From Deroplatys truncata (lineage: Eukaryota; Arthropoda; Insecta; Mantodea; Mantidae), in NCBI GenBank assembly GCA_030765065.1, contig CM060977.1:126422295-126486294 (forward strand): 64,000 bases of DNA, given 5' to 3'. Under the pieces are notes generated by a model, which did not search any database, had not been told where the DNA came from, and was given only the letters and a program-made list of their open reading frames with translations. Each line of letters opens with the position of its first letter. Position 1 is the first letter of the stretch. Positions 9,914 through 20,575 of this stretch are shown piece after piece. The translations under genes were made by a program, and so were the position numbers.

Positions 9914-11295
9914 TACAAGATGAGTTTGAAGTCCACATTTTCTGATTGGAAATGAAGCACAAAAGTTCATATCACCTTGTGTCCGGAAATGCATATTTTC
10001 CACTAGATGGCACTAAAGAACGACATCAAACAAGAGCCCTGACACGCAGTGCATGGCCTAAATCCCATCCATGTCACAACAGATGTTCACATTGACCTCC
10101 ATGGAATGCAATGCACGCGTTCACACGTCGCATCATGGTTTGCCTCACTCGTTCGAATGTTCCGGACTGTGTCCAAATATCGTCACAGTCTACGTGGATA
10201 CGCTGTTGAATGGTCTGAACATCAGAAACAGGCTCACCGTATACATTGTTTTCGGATGCCCTTTCTACAGGGGGTTTAAGTTCGGTGATCGAGCAGGCCA
10301 TTCTGCATAGACTCCACGTCCTATCCAAAGTTGGGACGATGTTGAAGTGACGACGAACAATAATGTGGAAGTAGGCTGGTGCTCCATTATGCTGCAGCCA
10401 TATTGCCAAAGACATATTTTCCAACAATGGAGGCAGAGTGTTTTGCAGGAAGCCCAGATACGTTTTTCCCAGGCGTTGTAGAAGAAGGACTGGTCCAAGT
10501 AAGTGTCGCCAATATTCCCTACCAACATTTATGCTGAACCACTGCTGATGAGAGTCTTCAACCATTCCGTGAGGGTTTTCTGTAGCCCACAGATGACAAT
10601 TATGCAGATTAATGATGACATCTCTACCAAGGGCCACTTCATCAGGGAAGAGGACTGAAAACAGAAATGTCATAATGGTGATGGCCAATTGCACAAACGA
10701 GCGACAGAATCTTTCCCGTGGAGTAAAATCAGTGGTGATAGTCCCTGCATACGTTTGAGATGATAGGGAAAATGGTTGTCCTGAGGATGCAGATACGCGT
10801 TCTTTAGCCTGGTCAATTGCCTGGCGCTTGTACCAGGGTTGTTCACAATATCGTGGAGAACAATTTCCTCCACATCTGGTGTATGCACAAGTCGCGGCCG
10901 CCCTGAACAATCATCTATCTCAAAGGACTCGTGCTCACACAAGCGCAAAAATTGGCTCCAAATGTGTGATGCGGTGGCGTTATCTATCAGGGTACGTGGT
11001 TCGGTACATCCGTGCTGCCTCTTGACCATTTCCACCTGCTTGGCCATACACAAACTCCATCTCGGCTTCTTCTTCTTCCTGGTATGAATACCGCACCATT
11101 GTGCTTCTACATTGCTTAAATTGCACTATCTGCAATGCACAAAGCGCACCCGCAAGTTATAAGAGAATGTCATCAGTGCTATCTACCGTGGAAACCATGC
11201 ATTTCCGGACAGAAGGTGATATGAACATTTCTGCTCCATTTCCAGTCAGGAATTACCCCCTGAAGTTTGTCGGTGCACTTAAAACTCTCTCTGTA
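9914..11295 (-). mobile_element. IS630/Tc1/mariner element with long TIRs, inactive
   Basis: The outer ends are TACAAGATGAGTTTGAAGT on the left and TACAGAGAGAGTTTTAAGT read inward from the right. TA flanks at 9912-9913 and 11296-11297. Inverted similarity continues inward through GTTCATATCACCTT and GTCCGGAAATGCAT, with a small deletion in the left arm. The minus-strand transposase is decayed. Confidence 0.88.
10074..11053 (-). pseudogene. mariner-superfamily transposase pseudogene (same type as 51054)
   Basis: The frames together cover the whole protein. The N-terminal region (about 10670-11053) has a helix-turn-helix-like segment and PGTSARQLTRL. The first catalytic motif is decayed to LFPDEV, near HNCHLWATENPHGMVE. 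The second catalytic motif reads WLQHNGAPA, where the related copy at 51054 has WYQHDGCPA, so Asp is Asn. The third block reads ARSPNLNPL and is followed by a stop. The C-terminal FERVRQTMMRRVNACIAFHG and EHLL are kept in another frame. Frameshifts and the lost catalytic residue make it non-functional. Confidence 0.88.
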
Positions 11296-11297
11296 TA

Positions 11298-11639
11298 GCG
11301 GATCCCGTGTTTCTGAACCTTTGTAGTTTAGTCATGAGCATGACATTCTCAACCGTTCAGCGTGTTGTGCAGTAGCGCGGAGACAGTTCCTTCATGACAA
11401 TTGTTCCGTAGATGTAACCTTATATGTTAATAGCATTAGATACATGAAACACATGCAATAAGTAAATTTAAGCAGCACAGCTGATGAACTTCCTTGTTCC
11501 GCTGGGCATAAGTGGTAAATATATAAAAATACGTCCCATTTAACCATGACGATTTATTTTTTGCTTTTCAGTGTGAAACGCTCTATAGTGCTCTACATTG
11601 CTTTTATTTCTACATTTCATTTTTCATTGCCCTTTTTGC
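11298..11639. other. unassigned spacer
   Basis: No gene or recurring repeat recognised. Confidence 0.5.
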
Positions 11640-12135
11640 TGAAAATGTTAATAGTATATTGCAATAAAAGTGCGCTGAGTGCATCAATGTAGACGGAGGA
11701 AGAGCTTGAAAATACGAAATGAAGTCGAGTATATTCTACTTCTGAGATCTCCAATGCACTTAATGCATGTGTACTGCATACTATTTTTTGAAGTTAGTGA
11801 ATAATAGAAATAGCACTAGCGCAAAAATAAAATTAGTAATTTACTAACAACTGTTGCACATTGTGTTCCAGTAGCAAAGAACCAGCATTAGCGTTGGTGA
11901 CGAATTTAAAAGTATCAATAACTTGCAGTTCATACTTAGCTACTGCATGAATTACATTTTAAGTAAATATTAACAAATGAGAAGAAAGTAGAGATGTAAG
12001 TAAGATTTAAGTGGTTAAATTCAGCTGTTCAATATGATTTTATTCTATGTATGCATTAATAACTACATAAGAGTTAGAGAATTTCATGTAGTTAATGCAC
12101 ATACATGCAGTAAAATAGACAAAACACGCAGGAAC
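11640..12135 (+). repeat. repeat D, copy 2 (uninterrupted)
   Basis: Collinear with both arms of the copy at 2390, crossing the point where that copy carries the SINE (TAGTGAATAATAGAAATAGC here). This gives the pre-insertion structure of D. It has no coding capacity. Confidence 0.75.
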
Positions 12136-12365
12136 AGAAACAACAGGAATAAATCAACACGGCTTCCCTGGAAAAACATTTGTTGTCGTTTCTAGGGTAC
12201 TTCATGACGTCACGACTTAATTTTATTGGGTGATGGTGTCACTTTCTAGGTGCTAACACACCTTGTGCTGTGTATCGCACCAATAAGCACACCTATGCTA
12301 GTTCTGTCAATTCATTGGCAAATTACGAATAGGTGAGTAAATTAATCTGAGGTTTATTTATGGGC
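12136..12365. other. unassigned spacer
   Basis: No gene or recurring repeat recognised. Confidence 0.4.
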
Positions 12366-12630
12366 TCTTTTTAACTGCTGTGGTCCTTAGTGTCCCTTTC
12401 CATATTGGGCGTGAAAGACCGGAAATTTTTCCCAGATGTCTCTTTATCAGGCTTGAGGTTCTTTACATGCCGAAAATCTACAACACGGGACCCCCGGCTT
12501 TACTTCCCTTCCGAAGGAAGCTATTGTAAAGATTTTTACGATCGAAAACACCCATCGCCCTCCGCCGGGTTTGAACCCGCGACCTCGGGAACCAGAGGTT
12601 AGCATGGTAACTACTCACCACGGAGGTTAA
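12366..12630 (-). mobile_element. SINE family S4, with tRNA-like head
   Basis: On the minus strand, GCCTCCGTGGTGAGTAGTTA gives a tRNA-like A-box region, and GGTCGCGGGTTCAAACCCG the B box in the context of a T-arm hairpin. The body, which includes GGGAAGTAAAGCCGG and GGTCTTTCACGCCCAATAT, matches 58795-59028. The short ORF on the opposite strand has no support. Confidence 0.75.
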
Positions 12631-12687
12631 TTGCGAATATACAGCAAATGCCTGTTTGGAAATGCTCTTGAATGCGAGTCAATTCTT

Positions 12688-12779
12688 TGAGGCAGTATGT
12701 TTAACACTTAAATGATTTCAGTCTAATTCTATAATATAAAATATAATAACAGCCCGCCTTAAAGCAATATGTAGATACT

Positions 12780-12823
<44 letters not shown>

Positions 12824-13661
12824 CTGTAACAGTCATTGTATTATGTTTATATTATTATGTACATGTTTAATAATGTCATGTGAATGTATTACATAATTTA
12901 ATAATGTAGGAGCTGTGAGAACAGAGGCCGAAAGTTGCAAACAATGAGGTAACAATGAGGGTTTCTTGATGCAATAATGAATTGGAAAGTTTAATAATGC
13001 TACTAGTAATTATTGGAAACAATAATGCAATATTTAAAACAGTTTGTAAATAGCCAATCAGATACTAGAAAAGCTGAAAGTTAAATAAAAGTATTCTATT
13101 GGAGTAAACTTAGCCAATCAGAGACGTGAAATAGAGAAATTTACAAATTTAAGCAGTACACACCTGTCGGTAGTAGACAGCGTTCCAAACCGGACGCTAG
13201 TCGGCAGCGTACCTGAGCAGTTCATTCGCTGGTACGTATCCAGTGTGAGACAAAAATTCATTACGGCAAGAATATTATAAAGTTTACGTGTTAAAAAGTG
13301 CAAGTAATTAATAAATAATCTCACAGCTCTCTGTATCAGTGAAGTGTTATTTAATCGTGTGAAGGATTAATAAAGGGAGTGAAGTAAAGTTATAATTTCT
13401 TTAGCCGCATCACCCCCTGCAAAGAGATACATGTTTCTACAAATTAATACTGCAGCCGAGGCAAACATAAATATATATATAATATTTAAAGAAACAAAAA
13501 TACAAAGTTGATTCCTAAACGTTGGGGCGAAGGCCACCGGAAACTTTGTACTATACGTGGGGCAGTTACTTCATCAAGTTTGGCTCCCCAACAGTGGAAC
13601 TACAATATAACTCCTTCAAATTGGCTTTCAATAACGTCAAGGCTACAACCATCTCATCTCA
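12688..13661 (-). mobile_element. solo LTR, family LTR1, copy 1
   Basis: The left boundary is TGAGGCAGTATGTTTAACAC, which is the 3' end ...ATACTGCCTCA in its own orientation. The right boundary after ...CATCTCATCTCA is followed by TCTT, equal to the TCTT at 12684-12687. It contains a (TA)n run at 12783-12817, CCAAT boxes, and the conserved block GGCGAAGGCCACCGGAAAC ... GGCTCCCCAACAG shared by all LTR1 copies. No internal gag-pol region is adjacent. Confidence 0.7.
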
Positions 13662-13867
13662 TCTTGAGATGTTAGCATTTTAGTCCTCAAACATCAGTTA
13701 TAGATCCTCATGCAAATTAGCGTTTCTTAGCTATTATAAATGTTATTAAATAGGCAAGCTAAAGCCCTCAACGCATTAAGGGTGAAAGAGGCGCTAGCGG
13801 ATATCTTAAGTACATCTTATTAACGCCCTTACAGACGATCAGAAATCGGATGTAGATTACTTTTTGT

Positions 13868-13970
13868 GGGATGTATACGTTAGGTTACCAGCCCTGAATA
13901 TAAGAAATTCAACTTTCCACCATGACAGAATGAAAAGTGGATCAGATAACTGTTGTTGAAAAATAATTTC
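13868..13970 (+). repeat. repeat D, short fragment
   Basis: Matches 3418-3520 through ACCAGCCCTGAAT, AAATTCAACTTTCCACCAT and the degenerate AAGTGGA ... GTTGAAAAA. Confidence 0.6.
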
Positions 13971-14911
13971 CATATCAGACTCTATTTATAACAGCTGGTC
14001 TAGAACAAAAACATTTTTAAGACAGAAGAACCCTGTTTCTTACCTTCCTTCAATGGCGTTTAAATCATGAGCAAATCATTACATCATTACCGTTTTCCCA
14101 CTATAGTTCTGTAGTTATTGTGGAGAAGTATTTCTAAAACTGTCAACATTCGCAGAGTTAATGCCTTCATTTGTTATTGCGGAGGACAGTCCTATATAAT
14201 ACTAAGCTCAGTTTTTCACCGTGAATGGACTCTGACTTTTTTTCCAAAATGGATCGTGAAATTTCGTGCTGTAATCAGTCATTTCTACACACAATATGTC
14301 ATGAGCTCGACGTGGGCCTATTGGGATTTCCGATGATCTATTATTTCCGGTAAAACATAATTCATCACTCATATTCTAACCGTAGGTCAATTGCAGAGGT
14401 ATCATTCGTACATACATCGCTATATTTTATATACGCATCTATATGAAATATGTGTTGTGTAGCAAATACATCGCAACACGGTTTAACTGCGGCACCAACA
14501 AATGCACTTCACGAGCGTGTTAACGTCAGCGTTAAGCAGAGTAATGGCCACGGCATGTACAGCACTTGTCGAACGCCATAAAACATTATCTCATTATTTT
14601 CCTTTTCAACCCCTATAATGAAATTTGAATAAAGGCGTTGTTAAACGGGATATAAAAATTTCTTCCGCCACCAGCGTCACCCCGCTCTGCAGCAACAACA
14701 GCCAAAGCCATCATAGTGAATTTTATGATGGCGTATGCGTTTGTTGTGATAGGGTAGGCCATGCAGCGTTATCGTTCAACATCTGAACGACGCGGCGCGG
14801 TACTATCGAGATAGTGGACGAGAGTCATAGGGGGAGGCAGAGTAGGAACAATGTGTGAAAATTGTGTTCAGGGTAATAGATTTTAATTACTGCTGAGTCC
14901 TTCACGTCCCC

Positions 14912-14913
<2 letters not shown>
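13971..14913. other. unassigned spacer, GC-richer near 14660-14830
   Basis: No gene could be supported. The stretch 14660-14830 is noticeably richer in G+C and CpG (CGACGCGGCGCGG) than its surroundings, but has no long ORF or splice-flanked exon I can defend. Confidence 0.4.

Positions 14914-14958
<45 letters not shown>
14914..14958. repeat. (CT)n microsatellite
   Basis: About 22 uninterrupted CT units. Confidence 0.95.
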
Positions 14959-14960
<2 letters not shown>

Positions 14961-15344
14961 CACAAGCTTGTCACGAAAATTACAGCTGCCTCTTCCCCCC
15001 TCACAGTACGTGTGTGTCGACTCACCTACGTAAGCACCCAACGACGTAACCCCCACACCCGATTTTATGACACGTGTACGGGTTTTATTTCTTTGTCCAA
15101 TTCCTTGTGCGCACGATTAAATGAAATGCTGAACAAGCAGCTCTGGACAAAAAATATAAGCCTGCTTCATGCTTCGGAAATCTACTTACTTACATTTGCT
15201 AGATATATATTCAATAATAGGGGAAATAGCTGTTGATTCCAATGGAATTATTTGTCAACATTAGAGCTCTGTTTATTCATTTAGGACTATATGGAAATTA
15301 TACATAAGACTAATTTTCCCGCTTTTAATATCTTAGGTCAGGAA
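14959..15344. other. unassigned spacer
   Basis: No gene, RNA or shared repeat recognised. Confidence 0.4.
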
Positions 15345-15620
15345 CACCAGAATAGCGCAGTGACTACGTTTTCGGCTCTCATTCTGAGGGTCCGGGGTTA
15401 GATTCCCGGCTCTGGGATAGCGATTTTAAGTCGGCTATACACGCCTTCACCTGTGACTTCTTCACGCGGTTCGAAGTCCACGGTAAAAGCTGTAGGTCTT
15501 CTCATTCATCGCTAACTTCATCATCACCTTACCATCGGAGGCAACGGATTCCGCCCGGTGGACACCTTCCCTAGAAATGTGTCCAGTCATCGTTTGGCGG
15601 AATGAGGTATCCCTTGAAGG
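15345..15620 (+). mobile_element. tRNA-derived SINE, family S2
   Basis: The head ATAGCGCAGTGACTACG resembles a tRNA A-box region. GGGGTTAGATTCCCGGC is a B box inside a T-arm-like hairpin. An unrelated body of about 200 bp follows. Only this copy was seen. Confidence 0.6.
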
Positions 15621-15639
15621 TCATAGGCTATATGGGGAG

Positions 15640-15900
15640 CGTTAGAAACAACATCTTAACTCACATCGGCGGCTATACCTTTGGAACAATCGCTTAATGG
15701 CAATGGTGTTCACTCGCTGACTATTTGGGTTAATCTTGGAGTAGTCACACACATATGTGTAATGTTTCATATTTACGGTCTCTAGGGAGTGTGCGGAATA
15801 ATTCTGGCTAAAGAAACATTCCCACCCTTCGGCCGGGAATCGAACCCAGGGCCTTCGGATTTGGACGTTAGCATGCTTACAACCAGACAACAGAGGCGAT
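15640..15900 (-). mobile_element. tRNA-derived SINE, family S3
   Basis: Reading the minus strand, GTTGTCTGGTTGTAAGCATG is followed by GGCCCTGGGTTCGATTCCCG, a consensus B box. The head is that of a tRNA with a disturbed D-arm, and the body continues past 15700. S2 and S3 lie head-to-head-like within 300 bp but differ in sequence. Confidence 0.6.
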
Positions 15901-15999
15901 CAAGACTGATTTGTAAGTCACACCATTACAAATTATTAGGCTGAAGTTTAACTGTGCAGACACAGTGATTCTAAAAATATTTCTCTTCAATTTAAAAAC

Positions 16000-17464
16000 A
16001 AAATTCTTATATGTTACATACACATGACTTCTCTATCCACTATCATTCATTTTTATATAGCTTCAAACCTTATTTTTCTTTCTACTTATATTAATCGAGA
16101 TAAAAGTTTGCAGAAATAACTGCATTAAACATTTTGTTAAAGGTACAAGAGAACACAGGAAACAGAATGGATAGTCAAATTTTAAAAACGGGTCGCTATT
16201 GTCGGGTATCGTTCGTGTTATCTTATTTGCTGAGCGCCTGTTATTGTTTTATTATTTTGAAATTTGAGTTATTTGTCCTCCGGCTAGCTATTATTACCCA
16301 GTCGAGCAAATCTCTTAAACAGGGTGTTAAACGGAAAGGAGTTGTTACTAAAAGATAACACTGATAAAAGAATTTATTTTTACACTTTTATTGCCGTCAC
16401 ACTTTATTCATTTCACATAATTACTATTGATACACGCCCGACTGAAACTGTTATATTTTCGAATGTAACTATAATCACTTATTTGCCGCACATTATTAAT
16501 TCGAGTATTTCACATTTTTGTAACTAGCTTTACGACGCGAGAGATTCTGTAGAATTGCGCGACGTTTAACCCGTGGATGATTCTGTTGAACTGCGCGACG
16601 TTTGCCTTGTGAATTATACTGTAGAATTGCGCGAAGTTTAACCCGCGAATGGTTCTCTTAAACTGTGCGTTACCCGTCTCTGGCTCGGAATTTATACTCC
16701 CTCACCCCGATATGCCTAAACATTATAATCGAGCTGCTATTGGTTAATAAAACGCGCCAACATTAGCGTCTACTTTTATATCCAATCAAAATTACGAACA
16801 CATATGTTCTAGAGAAGATATTCCCTCCATTTCTAAAGAAAAGCGCGCTACTCTGCCGTCATTTGTTTGTCTCTTCTAATTGATAAACAACTCACCCCCT
16901 CGCTCATTGTTACCCGCTCCTATTGTCAGTTTCAGTGAGGCCGTGTAAAGTTATTTCCTAACAATGTTTATAAATAACAAACATCTAAAATCAATGTCAT
17001 ACAATAATGTTAATTTACACTACAATCACTCTGGAATTCACAGTGTTGTGATATAAAATACTGCCTCACTATACACCTACCGGTCTATTAATTCCATACT
17101 CTTTCCATCATGTCGCGTGAAACAACTGACTTGCAATAGCACTTGAAACAAATTAAAGAATATTAACAAATTTAAAACAATAATAACGATATCTCAGATA
17201 TGCTAATGCCACAAAAATAGTTATTTGAAATAAATTGTGTATTTTAAAGAGTTATACGCTTTTTGAGTAGTAGTTTTTGTCCAGCGCTAATGACCTTACC
17301 CGCAGTATAAAATTATACAAAATTCCTTCCGAATGAACAGACCTTCACAGGTTATTCCGAGAAAATTCAAGGCATACTTTGTATTTGTCACGTAAATATC
17401 TTAAATTTATGACGTAATTTAAACATAATCGTTAGTCATTTTCTCAAAATGGCTCAACCGATTT
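16000..17464 (-). repeat. R1 copy split by a solo LTR
   Basis: The left arm (about 16000-16199) reads from the degenerate start near TATGTTACATACACATGAC to GGGTCGCTAT. The right arm (17073-17464) resumes at the R1 segment with CCATACTCTTTCC and ends abruptly at a short inverted junction near 17430-17460. The R1 palindromic end is missing. Confidence 0.75.
16200..17068 (+). mobile_element. solo LTR, family LTR2, copy 1 (TSD CTAT)
   Basis: 869 bp beginning TGTCGGGTATCGTTCG and ending AAAATACTGCCTCA, with exact CTAT duplications at 16196-16199 and 17069-17072. It lies inside an R1 repeat whose two halves join on either side, which fixes both boundaries. It contains ATTGGTTAATAAA and TTTTATATCCAATCAAA, plausible promoter and polyadenylation signals. 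No internal retrotransposon region is present, as expected after LTR-LTR recombination. The ORFs at 16134 and 16324 are not genes. Confidence 0.88.
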
Positions 17465-17466
17465 TT

Positions 17467-18330
17467 ACTTTCTCTACTACGTATAGTAAGTAGGGGAAGT
17501 ATTGCATTCCACCCAAAAGTTCAATACCGAGATTTCACCGGAAATATATGTTTTGAGGCCCCCTGAATCCAAAAAAAAGCATTTTTGGAAACATGCCCGT
17601 GTGTGTGTGTCTGTGAACACAATAACTCAGAAACGAAGTCGGATAAACACCAAACTTGGTATTTAGGTTCAGTATCTTCCAGAGATGCGACACGAAGGTT
17701 TTCAAGAAAATCCCCTCACCCCAGATTACCCTTTACATGGAACATTTTTCGAAGATTTTATTTTTCTCAAAAATGGCTCTAACGATTTTGATTAAAATAT
17801 CATATGTTTAAGATATTTTCATGACAAATAAAATGTATATCTTGAATTTTCTGGGAATGTCTCCAAAAGTATTCTTCATTGTTTGTCATACTTTTTTTTG
17901 TTGAGTTAATCATTTTCGAGATATTGCTTGTTATTCCCTTAAATTTTCAATAATTATTTTCTCAAATTGGATTTCGTTATTCATTTATTTGTCTTGGATG
18001 TGCAAACAGCATTAATCTGTGGCAAAGAGAATGGTGCTGCACCTAGCAACCAGCTATTAAGAGATATGTCTATGCTTAAAGGCTACTGTATTTCTATATT
18101 GCCCTTGCAAATACAAAACAAGGGGAACACAGTACGCCTTAAGCGAAAGTCAAATATTTTTAGAACTGGTCGCTATGTGTAAAATGTAATTCTCTTTGCA
18201 TGTCAAAAGATCGTTTCTGCAAATGTTTATCTCGATTAATATGAAATAGATGGAGAATAAGAGTTTGTAAAAATAGTTTGTACAAGTGTAGAAAAAGTCA
18301 TGTGAGTGTAACATATAAGATTTTTTACTC
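17467..18330 (+). repeat. R1 copy, long form with internal foldback
   Basis: Starts TACTTTCTCTACTACGTATAG; the right end is degraded (TGTAACATATAAGA). Between about 17994 and 18206 the interior is present twice in opposite orientation: TTAAAGGCTACTGT in one arm mirrors CAGTACGCCTTAAG in the other. Part of the region seen between ATTCTTCATTG and TTGTTGAGT in other copies is deleted. Confidence 0.85.
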
Positions 18331-18879
18331 TGATTATAATTTTGCAGTGACTCAGTTACCAACAATCAATTCTGCTACGTTTAAACAAAAAACGAGAGAC
18401 GAGATTTGGTAACGCTTCAAATGAAAATATAGGCGAGATTATTAATTAGGCGTGCCAATTCTAGTGCAGCGATAAGTAAGAGATACGTTTGTAATCCTTC
18501 AGGGCATTCTCATCACATAACTTGGTCATTGGTTCATATTCTTCGTTAGTGCAGTTCACTACTGCATCTCTTGAAACTCCTGGTCTTCACATTCACTGAA
18601 CTTTATGTGATATTCGTTAAAATACATTTCTTGTACCATATTGGATGTGACATTCCACATTTTTATAGCATGAATATGAGAAAATCAAACGGTAAATAAT
18701 ATACAGTAGAATTAACGAGATAATTGTGTTTTTAAATAATGTTCATAATAATCCAGTGCATTGAAACAAGTAAACATTTATCAGCCTTTTACTGTAAAGT
18801 AAGTCAGAAAATGTTGCTAATATAGGTTTTATTTGTTTCATATTTTCTCTACTAGGAGCATTCTTACAGTCACAGATAA
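18331..18879. other. unassigned spacer
   Basis: No gene or recurring repeat recognised. Confidence 0.4.
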
Positions 18880-18990
18880 AAGAATAGCGAGGTTCTACTG
18901 CAAGTTCAGCACACCAGATGGCAGAAAGTAATACATATATGATCAAGTTGCACTGATCAAACAAACAAAACGTGACTATATGATTAGAAC
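18880..18990 (-). repeat. repeat E, copy 1
   Basis: The minus strand reads TTTGATCAGTGCAACTTGAT ... TGCCATCTGGTGTG, matching the plus strand at 53185-53245. About 100 bp is shared, no ORF. Confidence 0.6.
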
Positions 18991-19199
18991 TTGTTTTCAA
19001 AAACAGCGCCACTTATATTGCAAATAAATATAAACACTTTACGATTTTATTATAATAATCACGACTTTTGGGTAAATCACTTCATTTTACTCATCAAGTA
19101 GTCTTAGCAAATGCCATTCATGATTTCCAAAACCCCTAGATATATTCTCTCGTCATTCGTAGCTGGAGAATTCATCGACAATTTGGAAACCACTCGTGA

Positions 19200-19302
19200 C
19201 ATTACTACAGACATCTTCATGTCGCATCTTTGGAAGATACTGAACTCTAATACTAATTTTGGTATTTATCAGACATTTCGTTTATGAGTTATGCTGTTTA
19301 CA
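19200..19302 (-). repeat. R1 remnant cut by a LINE insertion
   Basis: Contains the R1 landmarks ATGTCGCATCTTTGGAAGAT and TATTTATC ... GAGTTATGCTGTT, ending exactly where the LINE tail begins. R1-like sequence (AGTCAGACAGGG) resumes after the second target-site copy at 21278. Confidence 0.7.
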
Positions 19303-19554
19303 TGATGATTATTTGTGTTTAAGGGCTCTCAACTGCTCGGTCATTAGCGCCCTAGTAAAACAGATCATGGTAACGGTCAGAGATAAAGATCAGTAGAAAA
19401 TGTATGTCAAAGGCAGCGATAAAGATTAATATAAAAATCTTAGCAAAATCCAGAGATGAAGATGGATATAAAATTATATAAAAAGTCAGAAATAAATATA
19501 TAAATATATAAAACAAAACCTAGAAGTATGAAACACTTAATATCAACATGACTA

Positions 19555-19740
19555 AATTCTCATTTGGAAATTTACCTTTGACACAAAATTAAAAATCCTA
19601 TCAACCGATAAGACCTCTGCAAGACTGGCCGGCCGTTGCAGCGAAGCCCGAAGATGTGCTAGAGCAATACACTCCAGCAACACGTAACGGACCGACAGAG
19701 CTTCGCTACAAAGCAGACAAGTAGGAACAGGCTTAAAAAG
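19555..19740 (-). pseudogene. LINE ORF2 C-terminal end
   Basis: Read on the minus strand: PTCLLCSEALSVRYVLLEC, then LAHLRASLQRPASLAEV. This is the cysteine/histidine-like region that follows RNase H in many insect LINEs (CLLCGEALTVRHILLDC type). It continues the frame that stops at the R1 insertion: joining the two sides and removing one ATAA copy gives HGYLFKP in frame. It ends at the natural stop near 19555. Confidence 0.8.
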
Positions 19741-19744
19741 ATAA

Positions 19745-20571
19745 TCTGATGTGTTACATTCACATGGCTTTCTCTACTCTTGTACAAACTATTTTTACAA
19801 ACGCTTATTCTCCATATGCTTCATGTTAATTGAGATGTTAATCTTATTGCTAATTTTCTTGTAGACGCAAGGGGAATTGGTAGGCTTTAAGCGATAGTCA
19901 AATATTTTAAGAGCTGGTTGCTATGTGGAGTATTCCATTCTCTTTGCATTACCAGGACAAAAAAATGAATAACGAATTTCCATTTGAGAAAAAGTATTGG
20001 AAAATGTAAGGGAATAACAGGCAATATCTTGAAAATGGTTCACTCAAAAAAAAAGTATGTGACATAAATTGTGTATTTTAACGCGATCTACATTTTTTCT
20101 GTACAAAAACTTTATTTATCTCTTATGGTTTACCAGTTATGCAAACGTCGTTCACAATGAAGAATACTTTTGGAGACATTCCCAGAAAATTCGAGATATA
20201 AATTTCATTTGTCATAAAAATATCTTAAACATATGATGTTTTAATCAAAATCGCTAGAGCCATTTTTGAGAAAATTAAAATTTTCGAAGAATGTTCCATG
20301 TAAAGGGTAATCAGGGATGGAGGGATTTTCTTGAAAACCTTGGTATCGTATCTCTGGAAGATACTGAACCTAAATACCAAGTTTGGTGTTTATCCGACTG
20401 TTCGTTTCTGAATTATGCTGTTCACAGACACACACACACGGACATGTTTACAAAAATGCTTTTTTTTGGATTCAGGGGGCCACAAAACATATATTTCGGT
20501 GAAATCTCGGTATCCAATTTTTGGGTGGAATACAATACTTCCTCTACTTACTATACGTAGTAGAGAAAGTA
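19745..20571 (-). repeat. R1 copy inserted in the LINE (ATAA duplication)
   Basis: 827 bp from TCTGATGTGTTACATTCAC to ACGTAGTAGAGAAAGTA. ATAA lies at 19741-19744 and again at 20572-20575. Because the LINE frame is restored when the repeat is removed, the R1 boundaries can be placed here better than anywhere else in the window. Confidence 0.9.
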
Positions 20572-20575
20572 ATAA

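Noticed and set aside
14825-15025. Minus-strand ORF with an Arg-Glu repeat
   Set aside because: Translation of the (CT)n microsatellite.
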